NCBI GenBank assembly: GCA_027353395.1
Contig: DAIEHU010000009.1
Location: forward strand, 1-21,715
Source: Desulfobacteraceae bacterium
GTDB lineage: Bacteria; Desulfobacterota; Desulfobacteria; Desulfobacterales; Desulfosalsimonadaceae
Length of the DNA: 21,715 bases
Direction of reading: 5' to 3'
Below are positions 6,459 to 15,285 of the stretch, piece after piece (within the stretch, counting starts at the first letter, position 1; each line of letters begins with the position of its first letter). A model generated the notes under the pieces. That model was not told the origin of the DNA. It worked only from the letters and a program-made list of their open reading frames with translations, and did not search any database. Made by a program: the position numbers and the translations under genes.

Positions 6459-7730
6459 ATGATAAAAATCAGAACCGATGAAATCCGGGATACCACGATA
6501 ACGGTACCGGGATCGAAAAGTTATACCCACCGGACGTTGATCGCCGCCGCGTTATCAAACGGCGAATGCCTGATCAACAACTGGCTGGACAGTGAAGATA
6601 CCCGTTATACCCTGGATGCGTTATCCAGATTCGGCGCACGGATTGAAAAACACCCGGACGGGCTCTTTGTTTATGGCCGTAGCGGCGATATGAACAGGTA
6701 CGACTCGCCTATGTTTATTGGCAATTCCGGCACCTCCATGCGCTTGTTGACATCCTATGCGGCTCTTGGCAAAGGGAGATATATTCTCTCCGGCTCCGAG
6801 AGGATGCACGAACGGCCCATTCAGCATTTGCTTGACGCCTTGCAGGAAATCGGGATCCACGCCGTGTCCCTGAAACATGACGGATGCCCTCCGGTAGAAG
6901 TGATAGGCGGCATGGTGTCCGGGGGAGAAGTCCATATGAATTGCAGCCTGAGCAGCCAGTTCCTTTCCGGGCTGCTGCTCATTGCGCCATACACGGAACA
7001 AGGCATTAAGATTCATGTGACCCAGGGCCCGGTTTCAAAGCCCTATATTGACATGACCATTGATATCATGTCCCGGTTCGGTGTTAAGGTGGTCAGGGAC
7101 GGTTATGGATATTTTGAAATTCCGGGCGGCCAATGTTATCGTTCCGGCAGCTATGCAGTGGAACCGGATGCTTCCCAGGCCGGCTATTTCTGGGCTGCCG
7201 CCGCCATCACCGGCGCTGAAATCAAGGTGGTCGGCATCACTATAAATTCCAGTCAGGGCGATGTGCGCTTTGCGGATGTGCTGGGTCTCATGGGCTGCAA
7301 TGTAAGCCATGCGTCCGATGGTATTTTGGTAAAAGGCGGAAATCTTTCCGGGATTGAAGTGGATATGGCCGATATGCCGGATATTGTTCCGACTCTAGCC
7401 ATGGTCGCGGCATTTGCAAATGGAATCACCAGAATAAAAAATGTGGCGCACCTGAAAATCAAGGAAAGCGACCGGTTGACGGCCGTGATCAATGAATTGA
7501 CAAAAATGGGGATTTTTGCCACATCTGAAAAGGACGACCTGCTCATCACTGGCGGCAGCCCTCACGGCGCGGTAATAGAAACATACAACGATCACCGCAT
7601 GGCCATGTGCTTTGCCATCGCCGGACTTGTCGTGCCGGGAATTGTAATCACAAATGAAACTTGCGTTGAAAAATCTTTTCCCGATTTCTGGAAGGTTTTC
7701 GATGGATTGTACAAGGAAAGTGAAAGGTGA
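6459..7730 (+). CDS. aroA: 3-phosphoshikimate 1-carboxyvinyltransferase (EPSP synthase)
   Basis: This 423-residue enzyme joins shikimate-3-phosphate and phosphoenolpyruvate, releasing phosphate. Visible active-site blocks are PGSKSYTHR (17-25, K20, S21, R25), GNSGTSMRLL (88-97), ERP (118-120), SSQFLSGLL (165-173), MPDIVPT with catalytic D308, KESDRL (335-340) and NDHRMAM (377-383). The position matching P101 of the E. coli enzyme, just after T-S-M-R, is leucine, as in many non-enterobacterial types. The gene follows pheA by 92 bp, a gap with a tiny GCCGG/CCGGC repeat near 6402 but no convincing promoter or terminator. The ATG at 6459 lacks a strong Shine-Dalgarno, but the N-terminus agrees with the family. 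Confidence 0.95.
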   Translation: MIKIRTDEIRDTTITVPGSKSYTHRTLIAAALSNGECLINNWLDSEDTRYTLDALSRFGARIEKHPDGLFVYGRSGDMNRYDSPMFIGNSGTSMRLLTSYAALGKGRYILSGSERMHERPIQHLLDALQEIGIHAVSLKHDGCPPVEVIGGMVSGGEVHMNCSLSSQFLSGLLLIAPYTEQGIKIHVTQGPVSKPYIDMTIDIMSRFGVKVVRDGYGYFEIPGGQCYRSGSYAVEPDASQAGYFWAAAAITGAEIKVVGITINSSQGDVRFADVLGLMGCNVSHASDGILVKGGNLSGIEVDMADMPDIVPTLAMVAAFANGITRIKNVAHLKIKESDRLTAVINELTKMGIFATSEKDDLLITGGSPHGAVIETYNDHRMAMCFAIAGLVVPGIVITNETCVEKSFPDFWKVFDGLYKESER

Positions 7731-7843
7731 AATCGTGCCGAATTAGCGCGTAACGTGTAATCTGGCAAAAATGCACATATCTTAAATGCCGAATTTAAAA
7801 TTTTTCAACCATTCCTACTTTTCTCTATCAAGGCAGAATCCCT

Positions 7844-8932
7844 ATGTCAGGCAATACATTTGGCACATTATTCCGTATCACCACCTGGGGCGAATCCCAC
7901 GGGCCCGGCATCGGCGTGGCGGTGGACGGCTGTCCGCCCAACATTCCGTTGGATGAATCCGTCATTCAGGCTTGGCTTGACCGCAGGCGGCCGGGGCAGG
8001 CCGTCACCAGCACATCCCGTAAAGAAACGGATCAGGCAAAAATCCTTTCCGGCGTATTTGACGGCCGGACTACCGGCACACCCATCATGATTCTTGTGGA
8101 AAACCGGGACGCAAAATCTCACGCATACAGTTCCATTGCGAATGTATTTCGACCGGGTCACGGAGATTTTACCTATCAGGCCAAATACGGCATCCGGGAC
8201 TGGCGGGGCGGCGGCAGGGCGTCGGCCCGTGAAACCGTTGGCAGAGTCGGTGGCGGGGCGGTGGCGGGTGCGGTTCTGGCAACGGAAAATATTTCCGTGG
8301 TCGCTCATACCGTTGCTCTCGGCTCCGTGACTGCCAAGACTTTTGATCCGAAAGCCATCTTTCAGAATATGTTTTTTTGCGCAGATAGCCATGCAGCTAA
8401 AAAAATGGAAAACGAAGTGGCTGAGCTTAAAAAACAAGGCGATTCTTTGGGAGGCATTGTGGAAATCCGGGCCCGGAATGTCCCCGCAGGACTCGGGGAA
8501 CCGGTGTTCGACAAGCTCGACGCAGATCTTGCAAAGGCCCTGATGAGCATTGGCGCGGTCAAAGGTGTTGAAATCGGAGCAGGTTTTGCGGCCGCCGCAC
8601 TCAGGGGTTCTCAAAATAATGACGCTATAACCCCCGCCGGGTTTTCAACCAATAATGCGGGCGGAATTCTTGCCGGTATATCCAACGGCGATGAAATCAT
8701 CATCCGGGTGGCCGTGAAACCCATCCCATCCATCAGCATGGAACAAGACACCATCGATATCCGCAATAACCCCGCCCGAATTACCATCCAGGGCAGGCAC
8801 GATATTTCCGCCATTCCCCGCATCAATGTGGTGTGCGAAGCAATGGTGAATCTGGTGATTGCGGATCATTTGCTGAGGCAGCGGGCGATAAAACAGAATC
8901 CTTTCAACAGTAAAACGGACATCGCAAAATGA
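7844..8932 (+). CDS. aroC: Chorismate synthase
   Basis: The 362-residue enzyme converts EPSP to chorismate using reduced FMN. The N-terminal signature NTFGTLFRITTWGESHGPGIG includes catalytic H19. The second signature runs from GHGDF through KYGIRDWRGGGRASARET (105-131) and includes H106. Later blocks such as GFSTNNAGGILAGISNG and the C-terminal PRINVVCEAMVNLVIAD are also intact. A 113-bp AT-rich gap separates it from aroA; I see no hairpin or clear promoter there. An AAGGCAG sequence precedes the ATG. The stop overlaps the start of the methyltransferase gene (ATGA at 8929). With it the common pathway to chorismate closes, apart from the shikimate-level steps coded elsewhere. Confidence 0.96.
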   Translation: MSGNTFGTLFRITTWGESHGPGIGVAVDGCPPNIPLDESVIQAWLDRRRPGQAVTSTSRKETDQAKILSGVFDGRTTGTPIMILVENRDAKSHAYSSIANVFRPGHGDFTYQAKYGIRDWRGGGRASARETVGRVGGGAVAGAVLATENISVVAHTVALGSVTAKTFDPKAIFQNMFFCADSHAAKKMENEVAELKKQGDSLGGIVEIRARNVPAGLGEPVFDKLDADLAKALMSIGAVKGVEIGAGFAAAALRGSQNNDAITPAGFSTNNAGGILAGISNGDEIIIRVAVKPIPSISMEQDTIDIRNNPARITIQGRHDISAIPRINVVCEAMVNLVIADHLLRQRAIKQNPFNSKTDIAK

Positions 8933-9735
8933 CGCATCAAACCGGCCCAAATCAGTTCCAGTTTTTTTTTGAACAGGATCATTATACCGAATTGAAGGAT
9001 TATCTTTACAGTTATGTTCTCCGAAAAAACGCTGTAAATAACATTTTAAAACCCGAAAAAATAGAAATGGCGCTGGAGATAGGCAGCGGCCTTTCGCCTG
9101 TCATGAGACACAGAAACCAGTTGGTGTATTCCGACTTGTCTTTTCTTGCATTAAAGCGCCTCAAAGAAAAATCAGGCGCGGGCATGTATGTGGTTGCAGA
9201 CGGCGTTCATTTGCCGTTTGAGTCCAGTGTTTTTTCCCATGTCATCTGTTCGGAAGTGCTGGAGCACATCCCCAATGATGGACGGGTGATCAGTGAAATG
9301 GCCCGGGTGATGGCCCCATCGGGCGGATTAATTATCACGTTTCCCCATCGCAACGCATATTATGCCCTTGATGACCGGTTTGTTTCGCATTTGCGCCGGT
9401 ATGAATTGTCTCAAATGAAACAGAAATTAAAACGATATCAATTTAAGCCTGTCAGCATCCGAAAGGTGTTGGGGCCGATGGACAAGGTCGCCATTTGTCT
9501 GTTGATATTGTTGTTCATGCTTTTTCAAAAGATACAAAAAAAAGGTTTCCGGGGGAAAAACAATTTCAAACCCGCACCATGGGTTATTGTATCTTTCAGA
9601 TTTATCAATTATTTCTATTGTGCGCTGGCATGGCTGGACGCCAGGTTGCTGCCCATGTCCATGTCTTCGGTGCTGCTGGTTTCCGCCGTTTTGTTGAAAA
9701 CCGGCGCAGACGATATTGATCTGAAAAATTTATAG
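8929..9735 (+). CDS. Membrane-anchored class I SAM-dependent methyltransferase
   Basis: This 268-residue protein begins in the ATGA overlap with aroC, so it is translationally coupled to it. Methyltransferase motifs are clear: motif I ALEIGSGLS (48-56), D69 as a likely ribose-binding acid, DGVHLPF (91-97) and SEVLEHIPND (108-117). A segment RNAYYALDDRFVSHLRRY follows at 141-158. After about residue 185 it turns hydrophobic, with likely membrane segments at about 186-200 and 217-235 and another hydrophobic stretch at 243-257. That suggests a substrate in or at the membrane, for example a lipid-linked sugar, quinone or other polyprenoid. It shows no specific similarity I recognise to an aromatic-pathway enzyme. 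Its position before the membrane TPR genes makes a role in surface glycan or lipid-carrier modification possible. Confidence 0.8.
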   Translation: MTHQTGPNQFQFFFEQDHYTELKDYLYSYVLRKNAVNNILKPEKIEMALEIGSGLSPVMRHRNQLVYSDLSFLALKRLKEKSGAGMYVVADGVHLPFESSVFSHVICSEVLEHIPNDGRVISEMARVMAPSGGLIITFPHRNAYYALDDRFVSHLRRYELSQMKQKLKRYQFKPVSIRKVLGPMDKVAICLLILLFMLFQKIQKKGFRGKNNFKPAPWVIVSFRFINYFYCALAWLDARLLPMSMSSVLLVSAVLLKTGADDIDLKNL

Positions 9736-9805
9736 CGATAGCATTGATAAATTCATTTTCTTCCCCCCACGTCACCAATTAGACATTGAAAACGAGCCGG
9801 CCTTT

Positions 9806-11536
9806 ATGGACCTCCAAAAATCCTTTCATCTGCGTAATCTTCCTTATTATCAGATTGTTTTAATTCTTTTCGTCACATCATGCGTGTATTTTCAGACCAT
9901 TCATTTTGATTTTATCAATTATGATGACGATGGGTATATATATCAAAATCAAAATGTCATATCTGGTATCAGCACCAAGGGAGTTGTCAAAGCCTTTTCC
10001 GGGATATACAAGGCCAACTGGATTCCGTTGACGCTGGTTTCTTACATGATGGATTCGACAATTTTTGGCGCCTCTCCTGCCGGATACCATGTTACGAATA
10101 TGCTGTTTCACATTTTCAACTCCCTGCTGGTGTTCTTTTTTTTAAAAATCAGCACTGGCCGTCCGTGGCCCGCTTTTGTTGTGGCCATGCTGTTTGCGGT
10201 CCATCCCCTGCATGTGGAATCCGTGGCCTGGATATCCGAGCGGAAAGATGTGCTCAGCACGTTTTTCGGCCTGTTGGCGCTTATCATGTATATTCGGTAT
10301 GCCGCGCAAAAAGATTTTAAAAAATACCTTATGGTGTTTTTTCTTCTTTTATGCAGCCTGATGTCCAAGCCCATGCTGGTGACAATGCCGCTACTCTTTC
10401 TACTGCTGGATTTCTGGCCCCTTCAGCGTTTGGCGTCCGTTAATATTGTTAAAAATACAAGGCGGTTTTGGGCGCTTGTTCTGGAAAAATTGCCATTTTT
10501 TATTCTTTCATTGATATTTTGCGTTATCGCCATTCTGGGGCAGAAACTCGGGGGCGCGCTTGGTGCCGCAACCGAATTCCCCTTTTTAATACGACTGGCC
10601 AACGCAATAGTCTCTTATACGGCATATATTTATAAAACCATCTATCCCGCAAATCTTGCAGTTATTTATCCATATCCATCCCATATCAGCCTGTTGCGCC
10701 TGATGATCAGTGTTTTGATATTGACGGTGATAACCTGCGCCGCTATTTTCAGGCATAAACAAAATCCTGAATTGCTGGTGGGATGGTTCTGGTTTTTGAT
10801 CACACTATTGCCTGTTATTGGCTTGATTCAGGTGGGAACTCAGGCTATGGCGGATCGCTATACCTATGTGCCGCTGATTGGTCTGTTTGTCAGCGGGGTG
10901 TGGGGTATTCATGCACTGAGCATGAAATTCCGGATAAACGGTGGGATTGCGGCTTTTGCCGCAACAGCCGTTATCTTCACATTTTCCATAATGGCAATGA
11001 ACCAGATAAGTATTTGGAATGACAGCGAAACTATTTTTTTCCACACGCTTTCCGTGACCCGGAACAACTGGGCGGCCCATTTAAATTATGGCGAAGCCTT
11101 GATGGAAAAGGGACGGGTGAATGCGGCCATAAGTCAATACCAGCAAGCCCTTGCGATCAACCCGGGTTTTGAACTGGCATATTTGAATCTCGGCGTGGCT
11201 GCCGGTAAAAAAGGGCAAACCGATATCGCTATCCATTATTATCAGAAAGCGCTTGCCATCAAACAAAATCTGCCCGTCGCATGGTTGAATCTGGGAAATG
11301 CCTATTTCCGGAAAGGGATGCCGGACAAGGCATTGTCTTATTATGAGACAGCGCTTTCATTCCAATCGGATTCCGCGGAAGCCTATTGCGGTATCGGAGC
11401 GGTCATGGCGGGGAAGGGGGATCTGAATAGGGCCATGCAGGCATTTCAGCAGGCGCTTGTTGTTGATCCCGGATCGATTTCAGCAAAAAACGCTATCATA
11501 CGAATTGAAGAAAAAATCAAAAAAACCAGACAATAA
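9806..11536 (+). CDS. Polytopic membrane protein with C-terminal TPRs, TMTC-like (paralogue 1)
   Basis: The 576-residue protein has about ten or more membrane helices up to roughly residue 400, then four TPR units from about 422 to 560 (the first begins NNWAAHLNYGEALMEKG). The first extracytoplasmic loop carries NYDDD (38-42), the place where GT-C glycosyltransferases put their catalytic acid. Family blocks HPLHVESVAWISERKDVL (133-150), LMSKPMLVTMPL (185-196) and MADRYTYVP (348-356) follow. Eukaryotic TMTC proteins of similar build are O-mannosyltransferases; the bacterial members are largely unassigned. I infer a lipid-linked-sugar-dependent protein glycosyltransferase, not proven. The 70 bp before it show no convincing promoter, and no strong Shine-Dalgarno precedes the ATG. 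It converges on paralogue 2 with only 10 bp between stop codons. Confidence 0.78.
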   Translation: MDLQKSFHLRNLPYYQIVLILFVTSCVYFQTIHFDFINYDDDGYIYQNQNVISGISTKGVVKAFSGIYKANWIPLTLVSYMMDSTIFGASPAGYHVTNMLFHIFNSLLVFFFLKISTGRPWPAFVVAMLFAVHPLHVESVAWISERKDVLSTFFGLLALIMYIRYAAQKDFKKYLMVFFLLLCSLMSKPMLVTMPLLFLLLDFWPLQRLASVNIVKNTRRFWALVLEKLPFFILSLIFCVIAILGQKLGGALGAATEFPFLIRLANAIVSYTAYIYKTIYPANLAVIYPYPSHISLLRLMISVLILTVITCAAIFRHKQNPELLVGWFWFLITLLPVIGLIQVGTQAMADRYTYVPLIGLFVSGVWGIHALSMKFRINGGIAAFAATAVIFTFSIMAMNQISIWNDSETIFFHTLSVTRNNWAAHLNYGEALMEKGRVNAAISQYQQALAINPGFELAYLNLGVAAGKKGQTDIAIHYYQKALAIKQNLPVAWLNLGNAYFRKGMPDKALSYYETALSFQSDSAEAYCGIGAVMAGKGDLNRAMQAFQQALVVDPGSISAKNAIIRIEEKIKKTRQ

Positions 11537-11546
11537 TTGGCGCGGC

Positions 11547-13526
11547 TTATTTCTTCTTGTTTTGTTTAATCCGCAGAATGGCCGCCAGGCCTTTTTGGGA
11601 TTCCGGGTTATCGGGTTTGATTTTCAACGCCTGGTTGAAATAGGCGAGGGCGCGGTCGGTCTGGCCCAAGCCAAGGGCCACCGCCCCGAGTTTGGATAAT
11701 ACATCCGGGTTGTCAGGCGCATGTTGAAGTGCGTACAGATATACATTACCGGCCAGATCCATGCGCCCGCTTCGATAATAGATATTCCCCAGATTGATAC
11801 TGGCTGTTGTATCATCCGGCGTGATTTCAATGGCTTTTTGATAATGTACAATTGCGACGGCGGGTTTTTGCAGCGCACTATAGGCGACTCCCATTAAAAA
11901 ATGCAATTCGCCGTTTAAAGGATCTGTTTTTACCGCTTGTTCATAATAGGGGATGGCTTTTTCATAATCGCCCTGGGCCGCCATGGCATAGCCTTTCATT
12001 CGCAATGCCTGAGCATCATCCGGTTTGATTTTTAATACCCGGTTGATATAGATAAGGGCCTCTGAGGGATTTCCCATGTTTAACAAGGTCAATCCCATGT
12101 TGATCAGGGCGTCGTGGTACATGGGGTTTCGTTTCAGAACAACTTTATAATGGACCAGGGCTTGTTTTAACGCTCCTTTCCTGGATAAGGCTTCGCCGAC
12201 ATTGTATCGGGCTCTGGATAAGGCTTCGCCGAGATTGTACTGGGCAAGGGTGTTGTCCGGCAGAATCGCTATGGCATGGGAAAAAAGCGTGACGCTGTCC
12301 CGCCAGCAGCCGATCTGGGTCCAGGTGATAAACGATGCAATGGAAATGGCTGTCATGGCAAGCATCCCGAGTATTGTTCGCTGATGCCGGCTCAGCGCCA
12401 GAAGATCTGGGAGGCCCCATGCGGCAATGATGAATAAACCGATTATCGGAAGATACATATACCGGTCGGCCATGGATTGACCGCCCACCTGAATCAGGCC
12501 GATCACCGGCACCAGGGTTCCTATAAACCACAGCCATCCGACGATAAGATAAGGGTTTTGGCGCATACGCCATATCGCCAGCCCCGTCAGGATCGCCAGC
12601 ATTACACCGGCAGAGACGACCTTCCACCAGGAAATCGTATCCGGATAGGGATAAAAGGCCGACAGATTGACCGGATATATGGCGTTGGTGATATATCTGA
12701 TGTAGGTTATCAATATGTTGGCCAGTCTTTCAGCCAAAGGCAGACGATCAAATGATTGGACAGCGCCTCCCTGTTTCTGCGCCAGAAAGGTGATGACAGC
12801 CGAAGCGGCAGCCAGAAGAAACAGGGGGATTTTTTCCTGGATCAACCTTGTGACTTTTAATTTCAGTTCGCTTTCCGGCGCGTCCAGATTCATCCGGCCC
12901 ATGGGCCAGAAATCCAGCAAAAGCAGCACAAACGGCAGGGTCACCACCATGGGTTTACTCATGAGCCCCAAAATAAAGAAGCCCATCACCCACACATAGT
13001 TACTCCATAAGGGACGGCGCGCATAATGAACATAAGCATGAATGGTTAAGATCCAGAAAAAAGCGCTCAGCACATCCTTGCGTTCCGAAATCCAGGCCAC
13101 GGATTCCACATGCAGGGGATGGAGCGCAAACAGGGCCGCCACAAAACCGCTTTGCCATGTCCGTCCGGTCATTTTCCGGAACACGGAAAACAATAACAAT
13201 GCATTGAGGATATGAAAGAAAAGATTGACAAGATGATACCCGCCCGCCCACAATCGGAAAATCTGAAAATCCAGCAGATAGGACAGCCATGTCACCGGAT
13301 GCCAATTGCAGAAGTATCCGGTGGTAAACGCCCAGATGATGGAACCAAAAGAAAGGCCTTTTTGAATATGGGGATTTTGGCTGATGTAGTCCATGTCATC
13401 GTAGTTGACAAAATCAAATCCATGAACCTGCCAGTAAACCGCCGCTGTGCCAAGAACAAGAAACAATGAAATCAAAAAAACTGGCAGCCGTTCAGAATTT
13501 TTTGCTTTTTGTGCGAACAGGATCAT
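11547..13526 (-). CDS. Polytopic membrane protein with C-terminal TPRs, TMTC-like (paralogue 2)
   Basis: This 659-residue protein is the longest of the three neighbouring paralogues. It has an N-terminal membrane segment, NYDD at 41-44 in the first loop, HPLHVESVAWISERKDVL (136-153) and a multi-helix region to about residue 400. Six or more TPR units follow; clear ones start at MYHDALINMG, DDAQALRMKG, LNGELHFLMG, DDTTASINLG and DNPDVLSKLG, ending in a lysine-rich tail. An 11-residue tandem duplication (GEALSRARYNV and GEALSRKG) disturbs the first TPR. It is transcribed against paralogue 1 and divergently from paralogue 3, with 34 bp between starts, so its promoter must lie partly inside paralogue 3. 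The likely role is as for paralogue 1: a membrane glycosyltransferase of unknown acceptor, inferred from the fold. Confidence 0.78.
   Translation of the reverse strand: MILFAQKAKNSERLPVFLISLFLVLGTAAVYWQVHGFDFVNYDDMDYISQNPHIQKGLSFGSIIWAFTTGYFCNWHPVTWLSYLLDFQIFRLWAGGYHLVNLFFHILNALLLFSVFRKMTGRTWQSGFVAALFALHPLHVESVAWISERKDVLSAFFWILTIHAYVHYARRPLWSNYVWVMGFFILGLMSKPMVVTLPFVLLLLDFWPMGRMNLDAPESELKLKVTRLIQEKIPLFLLAAASAVITFLAQKQGGAVQSFDRLPLAERLANILITYIRYITNAIYPVNLSAFYPYPDTISWWKVVSAGVMLAILTGLAIWRMRQNPYLIVGWLWFIGTLVPVIGLIQVGGQSMADRYMYLPIIGLFIIAAWGLPDLLALSRHQRTILGMLAMTAISIASFITWTQIGCWRDSVTLFSHAIAILPDNTLAQYNLGEALSRARYNVGEALSRKGALKQALVHYKVVLKRNPMYHDALINMGLTLLNMGNPSEALIYINRVLKIKPDDAQALRMKGYAMAAQGDYEKAIPYYEQAVKTDPLNGELHFLMGVAYSALQKPAVAIVHYQKAIEITPDDTTASINLGNIYYRSGRMDLAGNVYLYALQHAPDNPDVLSKLGAVALGLGQTDRALAYFNQALKIKPDNPESQKGLAAILRIKQNKKK
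12181..12246 (-). repeat. 33-bp tandem duplication inside a TPR-coding segment
   Basis: Two adjacent 33-bp copies, 12181-12213 and 12214-12246, match at 29 of 33 positions by eye. The unit is 11 codons, so the frame is kept and 11 residues are added within the first TPR of paralogue 2. Confidence 0.85.
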
Positions 13527-13877
13527 AAGAATTTATCTTTAAAAATTTGGGTGTCGGGAGATGTATCGCAAAATGAATCTGAATGTTCAACATAGCCTGA
13601 AACAGTTTGGTCCGCAAGCGGTCATTCTGATGGCGTTAACGGTTTCGACGATTTTTGTTTACCGCAATATCGGAACCTGTGAGTTTGTTAATTATGACGA
13701 CCCGGTTTACGTCAGCCAAAATCCCCATATTCAGAATGGCTTTTCTTTTGGTTCCATCACCTGGGCGTTTACCACTCGTTATTTCAGCAATTGGCATCCG
13801 GTGACATGGCTGTCCTATCTGCTGGATTTTCAGATGTTCCGATTGTGGGCGGGCGGATATCATCTTGTCAATCTTTT
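13219..13877. repeat. Inverted repeat formed by the 5' parts of paralogues 2 and 3
   Basis: The arm 13219-13309 is the reverse complement of 13787-13877 with two mismatches in 91 bp, including an uninterrupted identical run of 49 bp (13261-13309 against 13787-13835). Lower but clear similarity extends outside these arms in both directions. The arms are parts of the coding regions for YF-NWHPVTWLSYLLDFQ and the following segment in the two divergent genes. Confidence 0.85.
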
Positions 13878-15174
13878 TATCCATATTTGCAATGTCTTGC
13901 TGCTTTATTTATTGTTTCGCGCAGCTACCGGATATCAATATAGAAGCGCGGTTCTGGCCGCATTTTTTGCCCTGCACCCCCTTCATGTGGAATCCGTGGC
14001 ATGGATCTCGGAACGTAAAGACGTGCTGTGCGCCTTTTTCTGGCTTTTGGCCATGCTGGCTTATTACCGTTATGCGCGACGTCCTTCGGTTGTGCGATAT
14101 CTGATTGTTTTTATGTGTTTTATTTTAGGCTCATTATCCAAATCCATGATGGTCACGTTTCCATTTACCTTGCTGCTGTTCGATTACTGGCCATTGAACC
14201 GCCATTCCCCCACGGATGAGCCGACAGCGGTCCATTTCCCCAAAAAACCGTGGAAATGGCTGGTCATGGAAAAAATTCCCATGATCGCGGTATCCATCAT
14301 CATCAGCCTGGTCGCCATATGGACTCAATCCAAGTCCATGGTCGACATACAGAATCTGCCTGTTTTGATGCGCATTGCCAATGCGCTGATGGCATATATT
14401 GTTTATGTCAAAAAAATGATCTGGCCTGGCGATTTATGCGTGATGTATCCACTGGAAATGCCGCCGTTGTGGCAGTCTGTCGCGGGTTTTGTGTTCATCG
14501 CGGGGGCGCTGGCCCTGGCGTTTGCATTGCGCCGGAGGCATGGTTATTTATTGTTCGGTTTGTTGTGGTATCTTGGAACCCTGGTTCCGGTTATCGGCAT
14601 CATTCAGGTCGGCTCCCAGGCCATGGCTGACCGGTATACCTATATCCCTTCCATCGGCATTTTTACGGCCCTGATATGGGGCGTTTCCACGGCGTTCAGC
14701 CGTCTGTCCACGGATAGGGTTTTCAATTACACCATCCTGTCCTTGGTGACGACGACCGTATTGATTTTAATGATGATGCTGTCATCCCAGCAGGTGCGGT
14801 ACTGGAAAAACAGCATCACATTAATGGGCAATGCCGTGCGGGTAACTGAAAATAATTATGTTGCTCACCAGGATCTGGGTCTCGCCCTTGTGGATAAAGG
14901 ATTGTATGAAGAAGCCGTATCCCATTTTAAACAGGCGATCGCCATCAATCCTGTATATGCTGAGGCGTATCTGAATATCGGCAGCTATTATATGCTGCAC
15001 AAGGACTATAAAAATGCGATAAAATCCTATCAGAAGGCCATTTCGTTGAATGCGGGTATGGTTAAGGCGTATACCCTTTTGGGCAGGGCGTTCAAGGCGT
15101 CCGGAAAACCAGTGGAGGGGGAGATATATTTCAAGAAGGCCAAGCAAATGAAAGCTGCGGATAGCGGGATGTAA
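13561..15174 (+). CDS. Polytopic membrane protein with C-terminal TPRs, TMTC-like (paralogue 3)
   Basis: The 537-residue protein is the shortest paralogue. It has NYDD at 44-47, HPLHVESVAWISERKDVL at 139-156, a multi-helix membrane region to about residue 420, MADRYTYIPSIG, and about three TPR units (NNYVAHQDLGLALVDKG, VYAEAYLNIG and a weaker GMVKAYTLLG). It is close to paralogue 2 in the first 150 residues (NPHIQ-G-SFGSI-WAFTT-YF-NWHPVTWLSYLLDFQ) but diverges later. The start is uncertain: GGGAG directly abuts ATG 13561, leaving no spacing, while ATG 13573 (codon 5) sits 12 bases after it. Function is inferred as for its paralogues. It converges on ppdK, with an inverted-repeat element between them. 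Confidence 0.77.
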   Translation: MYRKMNLNVQHSLKQFGPQAVILMALTVSTIFVYRNIGTCEFVNYDDPVYVSQNPHIQNGFSFGSITWAFTTRYFSNWHPVTWLSYLLDFQMFRLWAGGYHLVNLFIHICNVLLLYLLFRAATGYQYRSAVLAAFFALHPLHVESVAWISERKDVLCAFFWLLAMLAYYRYARRPSVVRYLIVFMCFILGSLSKSMMVTFPFTLLLFDYWPLNRHSPTDEPTAVHFPKKPWKWLVMEKIPMIAVSIIISLVAIWTQSKSMVDIQNLPVLMRIANALMAYIVYVKKMIWPGDLCVMYPLEMPPLWQSVAGFVFIAGALALAFALRRRHGYLLFGLLWYLGTLVPVIGIIQVGSQAMADRYTYIPSIGIFTALIWGVSTAFSRLSTDRVFNYTILSLVTTTVLILMMMLSSQQVRYWKNSITLMGNAVRVTENNYVAHQDLGLALVDKGLYEEAVSHFKQAIAINPVYAEAYLNIGSYYMLHKDYKNAIKSYQKAISLNAGMVKAYTLLGRAFKASGKPVEGEIYFKKAKQMKAADSGM

Positions 15175-15285
15175 ATCTCCCTTTATTCAAACGGAATTGC
15201 CTATGCCAGATTCAACGCCAGCAATGGCCTTCGCGTGGCACGCAGTGATTCATGGGCCATCGGATTATCCCGCACCGAAAAACCG

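Noticed and set aside
13219..13877. CRISPR or insertion-sequence explanation for the inverted repeat
   Set aside because: The arms are coding sequence of two paralogues. There is no transposase, no terminal repeat structure and no regular spacer pattern. No CRISPR array, tRNA or rRNA gene was recognised anywhere in the window.
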